Assembly (NCBI RefSeq): GCF_021397715.1
Contig: NZ_CP090207.1
Coordinates: forward strand, 806,001 to 870,000
DNA length: 64,000 nucleotides
Direction of reading: 5' to 3'
Origin: Pantoea agglomerans
GTDB taxonomy: Bacteria > Pseudomonadota > Gammaproteobacteria > Enterobacterales > Enterobacteriaceae
Under the pieces are notes generated by a model, which searched no databases, had not been told where the DNA came from, and worked only from the letters and a program-made list of their open reading frames with translations. Numbering within the stretch: the stretch's first letter is position 1; each line of letters starts with the position of its first letter. Shown here piece after piece: positions 47,578-57,092 of this stretch. The translations under genes and the position numbers were made by a program.

Positions 47578-47667
47578 TGCTAATCGCTGATTAATTTTTT
47601 CCATTTCCGCTAATCTCATCGCCTCTTTATACTCCTTCCCATCTTCAGTTATTCGGGAAGTTATCTG

Positions 47668-48291
47668 ATGTTATCTCTCTACTTTCAAGGGCTTGCTCTT
47701 GGCGCTGCGCTGATCCTGCCTCTGGGTCCGCAGAATGCGTTCGTGATGAATCAGGGCGTAAAACGGCAGTATCATCTGATGACCGCCTCGCTGTGCGCCC
47801 TGAGCGATATTTTGCTGATCAGTGGCGGGATCTTTGGCGGCAGCGCCTTACTGAGCCAGTCGCCACTGCTGCTGATGATGATCACCTGGGCGGGCGTAGC
47901 CTTTCTGCTCTGGTATGGCTGGGGCGCGCTGCGTAGCGCCTTCAGCCACAGCGTCGATTCAGACGACAGCCAGCCGCTGAAGCAGAGCAGGGGACGCATT
48001 ATCGCGACGCTGCTGGCGGTGACCTGGCTTAACCCGCACGTCTATCTTGATACCTTTGTAGTGCTCGGCAGCCTGGGCGGCCAGTTGCCGACCAATGCCG
48101 CCCGACAATGGTTTGCGCTGGGCACCATCAGCGCCTCGGTGCTGTGGTTTTTTGGCCTGGCACTGCTGGCCGCCTGGCTGTCGCCACGGCTGCGAACCGC
48201 CAGAGCACAGCGCATTATTAACCTGCTGGTGGGCGCGGTGATGTGGTTTATCGCCCTGCAGCTGGCGCGTCAGGGCATGGCCGGTTTTTAA
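47668..48291 (+). CDS. argO: Arginine exporter ArgO (LysE family)
   Basis: A 207-residue inner-membrane exporter with six predicted helices. LysE-family motif [20 protein letters not shown] is at the N terminus, and [20 protein letters not shown] lies in the middle. It exports arginine and its toxic analogue canavanine. Known to be activated by ArgP with arginine, and argP lies 0.9 kb downstream in opposite orientation. The intergenic region to yggE contains no other gene. Confidence 0.95.
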   Translation: MLSLYFQGLALGAALILPLGPQNAFVMNQGVKRQYHLMTASLCALSDILLISGGIFGGSALLSQSPLLLMMITWAGVAFLLWYGWGALRSAFSHSVDSDDSQPLKQSRGRIIATLLAVTWLNPHVYLDTFVVLGSLGGQLPTNAARQWFALGTISASVLWFFGLALLAAWLSPRLRTARAQRIINLLVGAVMWFIALQLARQGMAGF

Positions 48292-48435
48292 ACTCAGCGC
48301 GAACAGGCAACGGTTATTGCCGCGCTGAGGCCGAACTTTTGCCATAATGACCACTCAAAGCATGGCGCATACCGATGCGCTTTTGGGCTTCGCCTGTTGG
48401 AAGCCGTCATATTGACCTTTTCAAGGAGGACTTTC

Positions 48436-49158
48436 ATGAAACTGAAAGCATTGGCTCTGGCCGCCATAATGAGCGCCGGGGCACTGCCCAGCGTACAAGC
48501 TGATGAGTTGCCGAATGGGCCGCATGTCGTGACCTCTGGCAAGGCAACGGTTGATGCCCGTCCGGATATCGCCACCTTATCTATCGTGGTAAACGTATCG
48601 TCAAAAGATGCTGCTGATGCGAAAAAGCAGGCCGATAGCCGGGTGGCACAATATTTCGATTTCCTGCAAAAGAATGGCATCGAGAAGAAAGATATTGATG
48701 CGGCCAACCTGAGCACCCAGCCGGAATACGATTACACCAAAGAGGGTAAATCGGTACTGAAAGGTTATCGTGCGGTGCGTCAGGTGCAGGTTACCCTGCG
48801 TCAGCTGGATAAACTCAACGATCTGCTGGATGGCGCGCTGAAATCCGGCCTGAACGAAGTACGCAGCGTTGAGTTAGGCGTGGCAAACCCGGAAAGTTAT
48901 AAACAACAGGCCCGCAAAGCAGCAATCAAAAATGCCACTCAGCAGGCGTCAGAGCTGGCAGCCGGCTTTAATGCGCAGCTGGGCTCGATCTACAGCATTC
49001 GCTATCAGGTCGCTAACTATCAGCCGATGCCGATGAACCGTATGTATAAGGCCGCTGCGGCAGCCGATACCTCGGCGCAGGAAACCTACGATCAGCAAAG
49101 CATCAACTTTGACGATCAGGTCGATGTGGTGTTTGAGCTCAAACCGAATACGCCATAA
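48436..49158 (+). CDS. yggE: SIMPL-domain periplasmic protein YggE
   Basis: A 240-residue exported protein with a signal peptide (MKLKALALAAIMSAGALPS, cut near 22) and a SIMPL domain: HVVTSGKATVDARPDIATLS, KGYRAVRQVQVTLRQLDKLN and ELAAGFNAQLGSIYSIRYQV. E. coli YggE is linked to oxidative-stress tolerance; the biochemical role is unknown. The ATG at 48436 is preceded by AAGGAGGA, better than the open upstream Met at 48397. Confidence 0.93.
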   Translation: MKLKALALAAIMSAGALPSVQADELPNGPHVVTSGKATVDARPDIATLSIVVNVSSKDAADAKKQADSRVAQYFDFLQKNGIEKKDIDAANLSTQPEYDYTKEGKSVLKGYRAVRQVQVTLRQLDKLNDLLDGALKSGLNEVRSVELGVANPESYKQQARKAAIKNATQQASELAAGFNAQLGSIYSIRYQVANYQPMPMNRMYKAAAAADTSAQETYDQQSINFDDQVDVVFELKPNTP

Positions 49159-49161
49159 TGC

Positions 49162-49185
49162 AAAACGGGGCCTCAGCCCCGTTTT
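49162..49185. terminator. Bidirectional terminator between yggE and argP
   Basis: AAAACGGGGC-CTCA-GCCCCGTTTT, a 10-bp perfect stem serving the convergent genes. Confidence 0.88.
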
Positions 49186-49191
49186 CTCTGG

Positions 49192-50097
49192 TTACGCGGC
49201 AACGTCATCCTGACGCAGCACGCGATGTCCATGCGCAATCAGCGCATCGGTCACCCGCCGCATCAGACGGCTTTCCGGCGCAAAGCGATGCCAGTAAAGC
49301 ATCCGGCGCTGATAGAGGCCCGGCGTCAAATCAATCAGCTCACCGCTCGCCAGCTCACGCTCAATCTGCAGATGCGGAATCATACAGCAGGTCGAACCCT
49401 GTCGAGCCATCTGCACAAAGGCTTCCGATGAATTAACGATGTGGCAGGGCACGCTGCCCGGCGAGAGATCGAAGTTCTGTTGCAGAAACGCCTGGTGCAT
49501 ATCATCCAGGTGGTCAAAGGCTACGGCAGGCGCTTTCAGCAGGGCAGAACGGGTGACGCCGTTGGGGAAGAAACGGTCAGCAAAATCGCGGGAGGCGACA
49601 AACAGATAGTCGAGCGCACCCAGCTGATCGACCAGGCAACTCGGCAGCGGTTGCGGCTGAATACTCACTGCACCCACCACTTCGCCGCGGCGTAAACGCT
49701 CCTGGGTCCGGGTTTCATCTTCTACCTGTAAATTGAGCCGTACCGGCGAGTCGGCCAGCACATCTTTCAGCGCGGGCAGCAGCCAGGTCGCCAGACTGTC
49801 GGCGTTGACCGCCAGTGACAGCAGCAGCGGCGTGGTACCGCTGTTCTCATCGCCCAGCCACTCCTCTTCCAGCAGCTCAACCTGATGCAGCAGCGCCAGC
49901 AGCTTCTGACCCTGCTCGGTGGGGCGAGGCGGCACGGTACGCACCAGCAGCGGCTGACCAAACAGGTTCTCCAGCTGCTTGATGCGCTGCGAAACCGCCG
50001 ACTGCGTGATGCATAATTTTTGTGCGGCGCGTTCAAAACCGCGTTCACGAATCACTGAATCCAGCGCCTGAAGCGTACGATAATCGGGGCGTTTCAT
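49192..50097 (-). CDS. argP: LysR-family regulator ArgP (IciA)
   Basis: A 301-residue LysR-type regulator, nearly identical in wording to E. coli Arg[44 protein letters not shown], and the effector domain with [19 protein letters not shown] and [18 protein letters not shown]. It responds to arginine and lysine and controls argO, dapB, lysP and others. The start at 50097 is the family start; extra codons to 50148 lack homology. It is divergent from rpiA. Confidence 0.96.
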   Translation of the reverse strand: MKRPDYRTLQALDSVIRERGFERAAQKLCITQSAVSQRIKQLENLFGQPLLVRTVPPRPTEQGQKLLALLHQVELLEEEWLGDENSGTTPLLLSLAVNADSLATWLLPALKDVLADSPVRLNLQVEDETRTQERLRRGEVVGAVSIQPQPLPSCLVDQLGALDYLFVASRDFADRFFPNGVTRSALLKAPAVAFDHLDDMHQAFLQQNFDLSPGSVPCHIVNSSEAFVQMARQGSTCCMIPHLQIERELASGELIDLTPGLYQRRMLYWHRFAPESRLMRRVTDALIAHGHRVLRQDDVAA

Positions 50098-50278
50098 TGT
50101 TATTCTCTCTCCTTCAGGGTGGACGTTACTATGCCACAAAAGTGTCACCGGTAAGTGACCGCGTGTTTTTGTGGTCTGGCTTCCAAAGCGATAAATCCGC
50201 GCCTGTCACCCGAGCATTTTCAGTAAGCCTTGTTTTATACTACGCGCACTTCGTTGTCGCACAGGTTTTAAACATACC

Positions 50279-50938
50279 ATGACCCAGGATGAACTGAAAA
50301 AAGCCGTAGGTTGGGCTGCACTCGATTACGTTAAGCCCGGTACGGTTGTCGGCGTTGGCACCGGCTCGACCGCCTCCCATTTTATTGATGCGCTCGCGAC
50401 GGTCAGGCATCAGATCGAGGGCGCGGTCTCCAGCTCTGACGCCTCAACCCAAAAGCTGAAAAGCCTCGGTATTCAGGTGTTCGATCTGAACGAGATCGAT
50501 GTTCTGTCGGTTTACGTTGATGGTGCTGATGAGATCAATCCGCAGATGCAGATGATCAAAGGCGGTGGGGCTGCGCTGACGCGTGAGAAAATCGTCGCCG
50601 CGGTGGCTGAAACCTTTATCTGTATCGCTGATGCCTCAAAAGAGGTAGACGTGCTGGGTCGTTTCCCGCTGCCGGTCGAAGTGATCCCGATGGCGCGCAG
50701 CTATGTGGCGCGTCAGCTGGTCAGGCTCGGCGGTTTACCGGAATATCGGCAGAACGTGGTCACCGATAACGGCAATATTATTCTCGACGTGCATAATCTG
50801 CGTATTCTCGACCCGATTGAACTGGAAAAAGCGATCAACGCTTTGCCAGGCGTTGTTACCGTTGGCCTGTTCGCCGCACGCGGCGCGGATATCGCGCTGA
50901 TTGGCGGACCTGACGGGGTGAAAACCATCAAAAAATGA
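50279..50938 (+). CDS. rpiA: Ribose-5-phosphate isomerase A
   Basis: A 219-residue enzyme of the pentose phosphate pathway, same length as E. coli RpiA. The phosphate-binding [16 protein letters not shown] lies near residue 24, catalytic Asp residues in [27 protein letters not shown], and the [13 protein letters not shown] segment is conserved. The start is MTQDELKK as in E. coli although the Shine-Dalgarno is weak. It lies upstream of serA, separated by 279 bp. Confidence 0.97.
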   Translation: MTQDELKKAVGWAALDYVKPGTVVGVGTGSTASHFIDALATVRHQIEGAVSSSDASTQKLKSLGIQVFDLNEIDVLSVYVDGADEINPQMQMIKGGGAALTREKIVAAVAETFICIADASKEVDVLGRFPLPVEVIPMARSYVARQLVRLGGLPEYRQNVVTDNGNIILDVHNLRILDPIELEKAINALPGVVTVGLFAARGADIALIGGPDGVKTIKK

Positions 50939-50943
50939 TCTGT

Positions 50944-50972
50944 CCGGCGTCGAAGCGGCGCCGGGGGTTTCT
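50944..50972 (+). terminator. Possible terminator of rpiA
   Basis: CCGGCG pairs with CGCCGG around a 9-nt loop and is followed by GGGTTTCTG. Short T-run, so weak. Confidence 0.4.
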
Positions 50973-51217
50973 GTCTGAAAAACAGCTTTTCTCGCCAGGG
51001 TGAAATTTGGTGACTTATGTCACATTAGCGTCATCCACAGCGGGTTCGTTCTCCCTTCATCGCAGACATCACGATTTTGTACGGCAATGTGCTGCTGCAA
51101 AGCCTTGCCGTGCTGTCGCACAGGCAATCGTTTGTATTGCCGCAGGCGTATTTTTTGATATTTTGACAGAAGGCTGGCTTATGGCAGTCCTCATTGAATT
51201 CTGAATAGGGTCGGGAA

Positions 51218-52456
51218 ATGGCAAAGGTATCACTGGAAAAAGACAAGATTAAGTTCCTGCTGGTGGAAGGTGTCCATCAGAGCGCGCTGGAAAACCTGCG
51301 GGCTGCAGGCTATACCAACATCGAATTCCACAAGGGCGCGCTGGACGCTGACGCGTTAAAAGCATCGATCCGTGATGCGCACTTTATTGGTATCCGTTCC
51401 CGCTCCCAACTGACTGAAGAGATTTTTGCCGCCGCTGAAAAGCTGGTCGCGGTCGGCTGCTTCTGCATTGGCACCAACCAGGTTGACCTGCAGGCCGCAG
51501 CCAGCCGCGGGATCCCGGTGTTTAACGCGCCGTTCTCCAATACCCGCTCGGTAGCGGAACTGGTAATTGGTGAGATGCTGCTGATGCTGCGCGGTATCCC
51601 GGAAGCCAATGCCAAAGCCCATCGTGGTATCTGGAACAAAAATGCCAAAGGTTCGTTTGAGGCGCGCGGCAAGAAGCTGGGCATCATCGGCTATGGTCAT
51701 ATCGGTATGCAGCTCGGCGTACTGGCCGAAAGCCTGGGAATGCACGTTTTCTTCTACGATATCGAAAACAAGCTGCCGCTGGGCAACGCGACCCAGGTAC
51801 GCCATATGGCGGATCTGCTCAATATGAGCGATGTGGTCAGCCTGCACGTGCCGGAGACGGTCTCCACCCAGGATATGATTGGTGCTGAACAGCTGGCACA
51901 GATGAAGCCTGGCGCGCTGCTGATTAACGCCTCGCGCGGCACGGTAGTGGATATCCCGGCGCTGTGTGACGCACTGGCCAGCAAACAGGTTGGCGGCGCA
52001 GCCATCGACGTGTTCCCGGTCGAGCCTGCCACTAACAGCGATCCCTTCATCTCGCCGCTCAGTGAATTTGATAACGTCATCCTGACTCCGCACATTGGCG
52101 GATCGACCGAAGAAGCGCAGGAGAATATCGGCATCGAAGTCGCTGGTAAGCTGGCGAAATATTCCGATAACGGCTCCACGCTGTCAGCGGTTAACTTCCC
52201 GGAAGTGTCACTGCCGATGCACGGCGCCAGCGCCAGCCGTCTGCTGCACATCCATGAAAACCGCCCAGGCGTCCTGACCGCTATCAACCAGATTTTTGCC
52301 GAGCAGGGCATCAACATTGCCGCTCAGTATCTGCAGACGTCGCCGTTTATGGGCTATGTGGTCATCGATATCGATGCTGAGCCAGAGCTGGCTGATAAAG
52401 CGTTACAGCTGATGAAGGCGATTCCCGGCACCATTCGCGCTCGTCTGCTTTACTAA
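51218..52456 (+). CDS. serA: D-3-phosphoglycerate dehydrogenase SerA
   Basis: First enzyme of serine synthesis; 412 residues. The NAD-binding motif LGIIGYGHIGMQLGVLAE is near residue 154, catalytic residues lie in INASRGTVVDIPAL (Arg) and LTPHIGGSTEEAQENIG (His), and a C-terminal ACT domain (about 338-412, ENRPGVLTAINQIFAEQGIN) binds serine for feedback inhibition. Terminator directly after the gene. The upstream 279 bp should hold the promoter; Lrp and CRP control is known in E. coli, but I could not point to convincing sites. Confidence 0.97.
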   Translation: MAKVSLEKDKIKFLLVEGVHQSALENLRAAGYTNIEFHKGALDADALKASIRDAHFIGIRSRSQLTEEIFAAAEKLVAVGCFCIGTNQVDLQAAASRGIPVFNAPFSNTRSVAELVIGEMLLMLRGIPEANAKAHRGIWNKNAKGSFEARGKKLGIIGYGHIGMQLGVLAESLGMHVFFYDIENKLPLGNATQVRHMADLLNMSDVVSLHVPETVSTQDMIGAEQLAQMKPGALLINASRGTVVDIPALCDALASKQVGGAAIDVFPVEPATNSDPFISPLSEFDNVILTPHIGGSTEEAQENIGIEVAGKLAKYSDNGSTLSAVNFPEVSLPMHGASASRLLHIHENRPGVLTAINQIFAEQGINIAAQYLQTSPFMGYVVIDIDAEPELADKALQLMKAIPGTIRARLLY

Positions 52457-52471
52457 GCGTCAGAAACAGCA

Positions 52472-52498
52472 AGAGGCGCGCTGTGCGCCTCTTTTTTT
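52472..52498 (+). terminator. Terminator of serA
   Basis: AGAGGCGC-GCTGT-GCGCCTCT followed by seven T; it also lies just past the end of the convergent ygfA. Confidence 0.92.
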
Positions 52499-52509
52499 GC
52501 TCAGCTATC

Positions 52510-53121
52510 TTACTCCCACTGCCACAGCTTTGACGGCGTCAGCACCGCTGGTAACGGCACATCCCACTCCGCAACCGGCAGGCTATCGACACACTGACAG
52601 TCATGCGCCAGCCCGACCGGCAGGAAACCATGCTGTCGCCAGTTCTGCAGCGTGCGATCGTAAAAACCGCCGCCCATTCCCAGACGTTGTCCATATTGAT
52701 CAAAAGCCACCAGCGGCACCATCATCACATCCAGCTGATCGAGGGTGATCAACTGCCGGATATCCAGCGGCGGCTCGGGAATATGGAGTTTATTTTTGCG
52801 CAGCAGGGTATCGGGTGAGTAGCGCAGGAATAACAAATTACCGGGGGAAAAGGGGTGTAATACTGGCAGATAAACCGCTTTCTTCAGATGCCAGAGACGG
52901 GCAATCAGCGGACGGGTATTGAGCTCGCCATCCACCGACAGGAACAGGGCGATATTGAGCGCTTCAGTCAGTGGAGCGTAATTCAGGGCGTGTTCAGCAA
53001 GCTGCTCAGCGGCCAGGGTTTGCTGCTCATCGGTTAGTGCGCGCCGTAAATGGCGGACGTGCTGGCGAATTGCCTGGCGTTGAGGCTGGATTGCATTGGG
53101 TCGCTGAGAAGGTTCAGACAT
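52510..53121 (-). CDS. ygfA: 5-formyltetrahydrofolate cyclo-ligase (YgfA/Fau)
   Basis: ATP-dependent enzyme converting 5-formyl-THF to 5,10-methenyl-THF; 203 residues. Motifs include a basic ATP-binding N terminus (RQAIRQHVRHLRRALTDEQQ), LFLSVDGELNTRPLI, and the conserved VPLVAFDQYGQRLGMGGGFYDRTL. I start at ATG 53121; the open frame extends to 53325 but would cross the 6S RNA gene. It is downstream of ssrS as in E. coli, where both are cotranscribed. The product links one-carbon metabolism and persister formation. Confidence 0.93.
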   Translation of the reverse strand: MSEPSQRPNAIQPQRQAIRQHVRHLRRALTDEQQTLAAEQLAEHALNYAPLTEALNIALFLSVDGELNTRPLIARLWHLKKAVYLPVLHPFSPGNLLFLRYSPDTLLRKNKLHIPEPPLDIRQLITLDQLDVMMVPLVAFDQYGQRLGMGGGFYDRTLQNWRQHGFLPVGLAHDCQCVDSLPVAEWDVPLPAVLTPSKLWQWE

Positions 53122-53220
53122 GGTTTCCCCGCCGGATAAGTCGCTGTAGCAGCAACTATAACATGACAGTCGGGGAAAAATACCGGGACGAACAGGGTAG
53201 TACACAGGGACTACAGAAGA

Positions 53221-53404
53221 GAGATCTCCGAGATGCCGCCGTAGGCTGTAACCCTTGAACCCTTGGTTCAAGGTGAATATGCCGTCGCAACCATCAGGCT
53301 TCTCGGACGGACCGAGCATGCTCACAGGTTACGGAGCGTCACATTCTGTTTTTTTGAAATATCGGCTCAGGGGACTGGCCCACATGCAAACATCTCAGAG
53401 AAAA
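53221..53404 (-). ncRNA. ssrS: 6S RNA (SsrS)
   Basis: The minus strand reads ATTTTCTCTGAGATG at the 5' end and GGCATCTCGGAGATCTC at the 3' end, which pair to close the 6S stem. In between, GGGCCAGTCCCCTGAGCCGA, the GAGCATGCTCGGTCCGTCCG segment and TTGAACCAAGGGTTCAAGGG match E. coli 6S RNA nearly base for base. About 184 nt. 6S RNA mimics an open promoter and sequesters the sigma-70 RNA polymerase in stationary phase. It lies between zapA and ygfA, the conserved position. Ends are approximate to a few bases. Confidence 0.95.
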
Positions 53405-53443
53405 TTTACCTCACCGTTACCAGAGTATAGCAACCATGAAGTT

Positions 53444-53773
53444 TTATTCGAACTTCGCATCCTCACGCTCAGTGATGCGACCTTGCTCAACCAGCGCCTG
53501 TTCAATCGTCTGCTGCAACATACGGATACGCTGTTCCATATTAGCAGCATAATCGCGCGTTTTCACTTTCTCTTGCGCCAGCTCGTGGCAGACGTTTAAC
53601 GCGGCGATGAACACCAGTTGTTCTGTATTGGTGACTCTAGTGCGAACTTTTAGATCTTGCAACCGTTGATTGAGATCTTCAGCCGCTGCATTCAGCGCAT
53701 CTTGCTGTTCAGGCGGACAATTCACTCTCAACGAACGACCAAAAATTTGTAAATCTACCGGTTGTGCAGACAT
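53444..53773 (-). CDS. zapA: Cell division protein ZapA
   Basis: A 109-residue FtsZ-ring-associated protein that bundles FtsZ filaments, same length as in E. coli. The N-terminal globular domain [19 protein letters not shown] is followed by [22 protein letters not shown] and a C-terminal coiled coil [20 protein letters not shown]. The start at 53773 is the family start; the frame is open to 53821 without homology. It is divergent from ygfB and upstream of the 6S RNA. Confidence 0.95.
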   Translation of the reverse strand: MSAQPVDLQIFGRSLRVNCPPEQQDALNAAAEDLNQRLQDLKVRTRVTNTEQLVFIAALNVCHELAQEKVKTRDYAANMEQRIRMLQQTIEQALVEQGRITEREDAKFE

Positions 53774-53943
53774 GCCACCTTCCTGACTGATTACTTCGCC
53801 CGCAACTCCCTTAACCATCAATGGTTTGAGAGGCGGGCAACTATATAGACCCGCGAAATAAGTTACAACCCCTTTTCTGGAAACCTTGAGGCAGCTAGTG
53901 GTAGCATAACACGAACTTATTCTGCCAACGACGATGAAAACTT

Positions 53944-54522
53944 ATGTCCTTACAGAACGCAACCCCCGATTACAACGCGCTGGCGGCGGCGCTCTCACAG
54001 CAGGGCGTAGGAATGACCCCAGCGGAAATGCATGGCTTGCTGAGCGGCATCCTGTGCGGCGGCAATCAGGACCCGAGCTGGAAGACCCTGGTGCACGATC
54101 TGGCCAATGAGGGCATGGCGTTTTCACAAAGCCTGTCGATGCCGTTACAGGCGCTGCACGAAAATATCGCCACCACGCTGGAAGATGAAGGTTTTCTGTT
54201 TCAGCTGCTGCTGCCGAGCGATGATGACATCACGGTATTCGATCGCGCCGATGCGCTGGCCGGCTGGGTAAACCATTTTCTGCTCGGCCTCGGCGTGACA
54301 CAGCCTAAACTGGATAAAGTCACCGGCGAGACCGGTGAGGCGATCGATGATCTGCGCACCATCGCCCAGCTGGGCTATGAGGAAGACGAAGATGAGGAAG
54401 AGCTGGAACAGTCGCTGGAGGAGGTGATTGAGTATGTGCGTGTGGCGGCGTTGCTGTGTCACGACACCTTTACCCGTCCGCAGCCGACCGCGCCAGAAGT
54501 CCGGAAACCGACGCTACACTAA
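53944..54522 (+). CDS. ygfB: YgfB family protein (UPF0149)
   Basis: A 192-residue YgfB/YecA-related protein. Segments include [36 protein letters not shown] and an acidic [16 protein letters not shown] stretch, ending with an HDTF motif. Function unsettled in enteric bacteria; in Pseudomonas YgfB affects beta-lactam resistance. It begins the ygfB-pepP-ubiH-ubiI cluster with a 59-bp gap to pepP. Confidence 0.92.
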   Translation: MSLQNATPDYNALAAALSQQGVGMTPAEMHGLLSGILCGGNQDPSWKTLVHDLANEGMAFSQSLSMPLQALHENIATTLEDEGFLFQLLLPSDDDITVFDRADALAGWVNHFLLGLGVTQPKLDKVTGETGEAIDDLRTIAQLGYEEDEDEEELEQSLEEVIEYVRVAALLCHDTFTRPQPTAPEVRKPTLH

Positions 54523-54581
54523 ACTTACGTTAACGGGTCAACCGGTCAGTTCAATCCGATCAGATTACAGGGAGTGCAGAG

Positions 54582-55904
54582 ATGATTTCACTGGACAGAT
54601 TCCAGCAGCGTCGACAGGCGCTGTTAGCGAAAATGGTACCCGGCAGCGCCGCGTTGCTGTTTGCCGCGCCTGAAGTGACGCGCAGCAACGACACTGAATA
54701 TCCGTTCCGTCAGAACAGCGACTTCTGGTATTTCACCGGCTTCAACGAGCCGCAGGCGCTGCTGGTGCTGATTAAAAGTGACGAAACGCATAACCACAGC
54801 GTTCTGTTTAACCGGGTACGGGATCTGACCGCGGAAGTCTGGTTCGGACGTCGACTGGGGCAGGAGGCGGCACCGGCAAAGCTGGGTGTCGATCGCGCTT
54901 TGCCGTGGAACGATATTGGCGAACAGCTGCACCTGCTGCTGAACGGTCTGGATGTGGTTTACCATGCGCAGGGCGAACATGCGGAAGCCGACACGCTGGT
55001 GTTTAACGCACTGGATAAGCTGCGCCGCGGTTTCCGCCAGAATCTCAGCGCACCGGCGACGGTGACCGACTGGCGTCCGTGGGTGCATGAGATGCGCCTG
55101 TTCAAGGATGAGGATGAGATTGCTTTGTTGCGCCGCGCCGGCAAAATCAGCGCCCTGGCGCATACCCGGGCGATGGAAGCCTGCCGCCCCGGGATGTATG
55201 AATATCAGCTCGAAGGCGAAATTCATCACGAATTTTCCCGTCACGGCGCCCGCTTTCCGGCTTACAACACCATTGTTGGCGCCGGTGAAAACGGCTGCAT
55301 TCTGCACTACACCGAAAATGAGAGTGAACTGCGCGACGGCGACCTGGTGCTGATCGATGCAGGCTGTGAGTTTCACGGCTATGCCGGCGATATTACCCGC
55401 ACCTTCCCGGTTAACGGGAAATTCAGCGCCCCGCAACGCGCCATCTATGACATCGTCCTGGCCTCTCTCTACACCTCTCTCACGCTGTTCCGGCCGGGCA
55501 TCAGCATCCGTGAAGTGAATGACGAAGTGGTGCGGATTATGGTCAGCGGCCTGGTAGAGCTGGGCGTGCTGGAGGGGGAAGTCGAAACCCTGATTGCTGA
55601 AGAGGCGCATCGCCAGTTCTACATGCATGGCCTCAGCCACTGGCTGGGTCTGGACGTGCACGATGTCGGGCACTACGGTACCCCAAGCCGCGATCGGGTG
55701 CTGGAGCCAGGCATGGTACTGACCGTGGAGCCGGGGATCTACATCGCCCCGGATGCCGATGTCCCGGCAGAGTATCGCGGCATTGGCATTCGTATCGAAG
55801 ATGACATTCTGATCACCGAAACCGGCAATGAAAATCTGACCGACAGCGTGGTGAAGGATGCCGAAGCGATCGAAGCATTAATGGCGGCGGCAAAAACAGC
55901 ATGA
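54582..55904 (+). CDS. pepP: Xaa-Pro aminopeptidase PepP
   Basis: Dimanganese aminopeptidase P of 440 residues, removing N-terminal residues linked to proline. An N-terminal domain (MISLDRFQQRRQALLAKM) precedes the pita-bread fold. Metal ligands lie in LVLIDAGCEFHGYAGDITRTFP (two Asp), the His in YMHGLSHWLGLDVHDVGHY, and the Glu residues in GMVLTVEPGIYI and GIGIRIEDDILIT. Its TGA overlaps the ATG of ubiH by 4 bp. Confidence 0.96.
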   Translation: MISLDRFQQRRQALLAKMVPGSAALLFAAPEVTRSNDTEYPFRQNSDFWYFTGFNEPQALLVLIKSDETHNHSVLFNRVRDLTAEVWFGRRLGQEAAPAKLGVDRALPWNDIGEQLHLLLNGLDVVYHAQGEHAEADTLVFNALDKLRRGFRQNLSAPATVTDWRPWVHEMRLFKDEDEIALLRRAGKISALAHTRAMEACRPGMYEYQLEGEIHHEFSRHGARFPAYNTIVGAGENGCILHYTENESELRDGDLVLIDAGCEFHGYAGDITRTFPVNGKFSAPQRAIYDIVLASLYTSLTLFRPGISIREVNDEVVRIMVSGLVELGVLEGEVETLIAEEAHRQFYMHGLSHWLGLDVHDVGHYGTPSRDRVLEPGMVLTVEPGIYIAPDADVPAEYRGIGIRIEDDILITETGNENLTDSVVKDAEAIEALMAAAKTA

Positions 55905-57079
55905 CTATTCTGATTGCCGGTGGCGGCATGACCGGCGCAACGCTGGCGCTGGCGATATCCCATCTGACGCAGGGCCAGCTGCCGGTGACGCTGATCGAAA
56001 GCAGCGAGCCCGCCAGCCGGTCGCACCCAGGCTATGACGGCCGCGCTATAGCACTGGCAGCCGGTACCTGTCAGCAACTGGCGGATATCAACCTGTGGCA
56101 GCGCATTGCCAGCTGCGCCACACCGATTACCCACATTCACGTCTCCGATCGCGGCCATGCGGGATTCGTCTCGCTGGCGGCGGAGGATTATGACATTCCG
56201 GCGCTGGGGCAGGTGGTGGAGCTGTTCGATGTCGGACAGCGTCTGTTTGCTGAGCTGAAAAAAGCGCCGGGCGTCACGCTGCGCTGTCCGGCTCGCGTTA
56301 CGCAGGCCAGTCGCAGCGCGCAGCAGGTCAGGATAACGCTGGATAACGGCGAGCAGCTCAGTGGCGACCTGCTGGTGGCAGCCGATGGCTCACGTTCGGC
56401 GCTGGCGGCCTCCTGCGGTATCCAGTGGCAAACCAGCGACTACCAGCAACTGGCATTGATTGCCAATGTCACCACGGCGTTGCCGCATCAGGGACGTGCG
56501 TTTGAACGCTTTACCGAGCACGGCCCGCTGGCGTTGCTACCGATGTCCGGCAATCGCCTGTCGCTGGTGTGGTGCCATCCGCTGTCACAGCGTGATGCGG
56601 TTATGCGCTGGAGTGATGCTGACTTTCTTCGTGAACTGCAACGGGCATTTGGCTGGCGGCTGGGCAAATTTACGCATGCCGGTCAGCGTGAATGCTACCC
56701 GCTGGCGCTGCACCGGGCGGTGCAGCCGGTCACGCATCGGGTGGCGGTAGTCGGTAACGCGTCGCAGACGCTGCACCCGATAGCCGGACAGGGCTTTAAC
56801 CTTGGCCTGCGCGATGTGATGTCCCTGGCCGAGACGCTGGCCTCAGCCCATCGACAGCAGCAGGACCCCGGCAGCTATGCGGTGCTGAATCAGTATCAGC
56901 AGCGCCGTGAACAGGATCGCGCCGCGACCATCGGCATTACCGACGGCTTAGTCCGCATCTTCGCGAACCGGCATACGCCGCTGGTGATCGGGCGCAATCT
57001 GGGCCTGATGGCGATGGATCATCTGCCGTGGCTACGAAATCAACTGGCTGAGCGTACGCTTGGCTGGGTTAAGCGTTAA
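55901..57079 (+). CDS. ubiH: 2-octaprenyl-6-methoxyphenol hydroxylase UbiH
   Basis: FAD monooxygenase of ubiquinone synthesis, 392 residues. The N-terminal dinucleotide motif is ILIAGGGMTGATLALAI; DGRAIALAAGTCQQL and GDLLVAADGSRSALA follow; the second FAD motif reads VVGNASQTLHPIAGQGFNLG, with GNA in place of GDA as is usual in UbiH. It is coupled to pepP by a 4-bp overlap and followed by the paralogous ubiI. Expected to work in the cytoplasmic Ubi complex. Confidence 0.95.
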   Translation: MTILIAGGGMTGATLALAISHLTQGQLPVTLIESSEPASRSHPGYDGRAIALAAGTCQQLADINLWQRIASCATPITHIHVSDRGHAGFVSLAAEDYDIPALGQVVELFDVGQRLFAELKKAPGVTLRCPARVTQASRSAQQVRITLDNGEQLSGDLLVAADGSRSALAASCGIQWQTSDYQQLALIANVTTALPHQGRAFERFTEHGPLALLPMSGNRLSLVWCHPLSQRDAVMRWSDADFLRELQRAFGWRLGKFTHAGQRECYPLALHRAVQPVTHRVAVVGNASQTLHPIAGQGFNLGLRDVMSLAETLASAHRQQQDPGSYAVLNQYQQRREQDRAATIGITDGLVRIFANRHTPLVIGRNLGLMAMDHLPWLRNQLAERTLGWVKR

Positions 57080-57092
57080 TAAAGAGGCTTTG

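Noticed and set aside
51007..51204. A 65-codon frame ending just before serA
   Set aside because: It runs through the expected serA promoter region and has no start signal or homology.
54624..55673. A 349-codon antisense frame inside pepP
   Set aside because: Shadow of pepP, no start signal and no recognisable domain.
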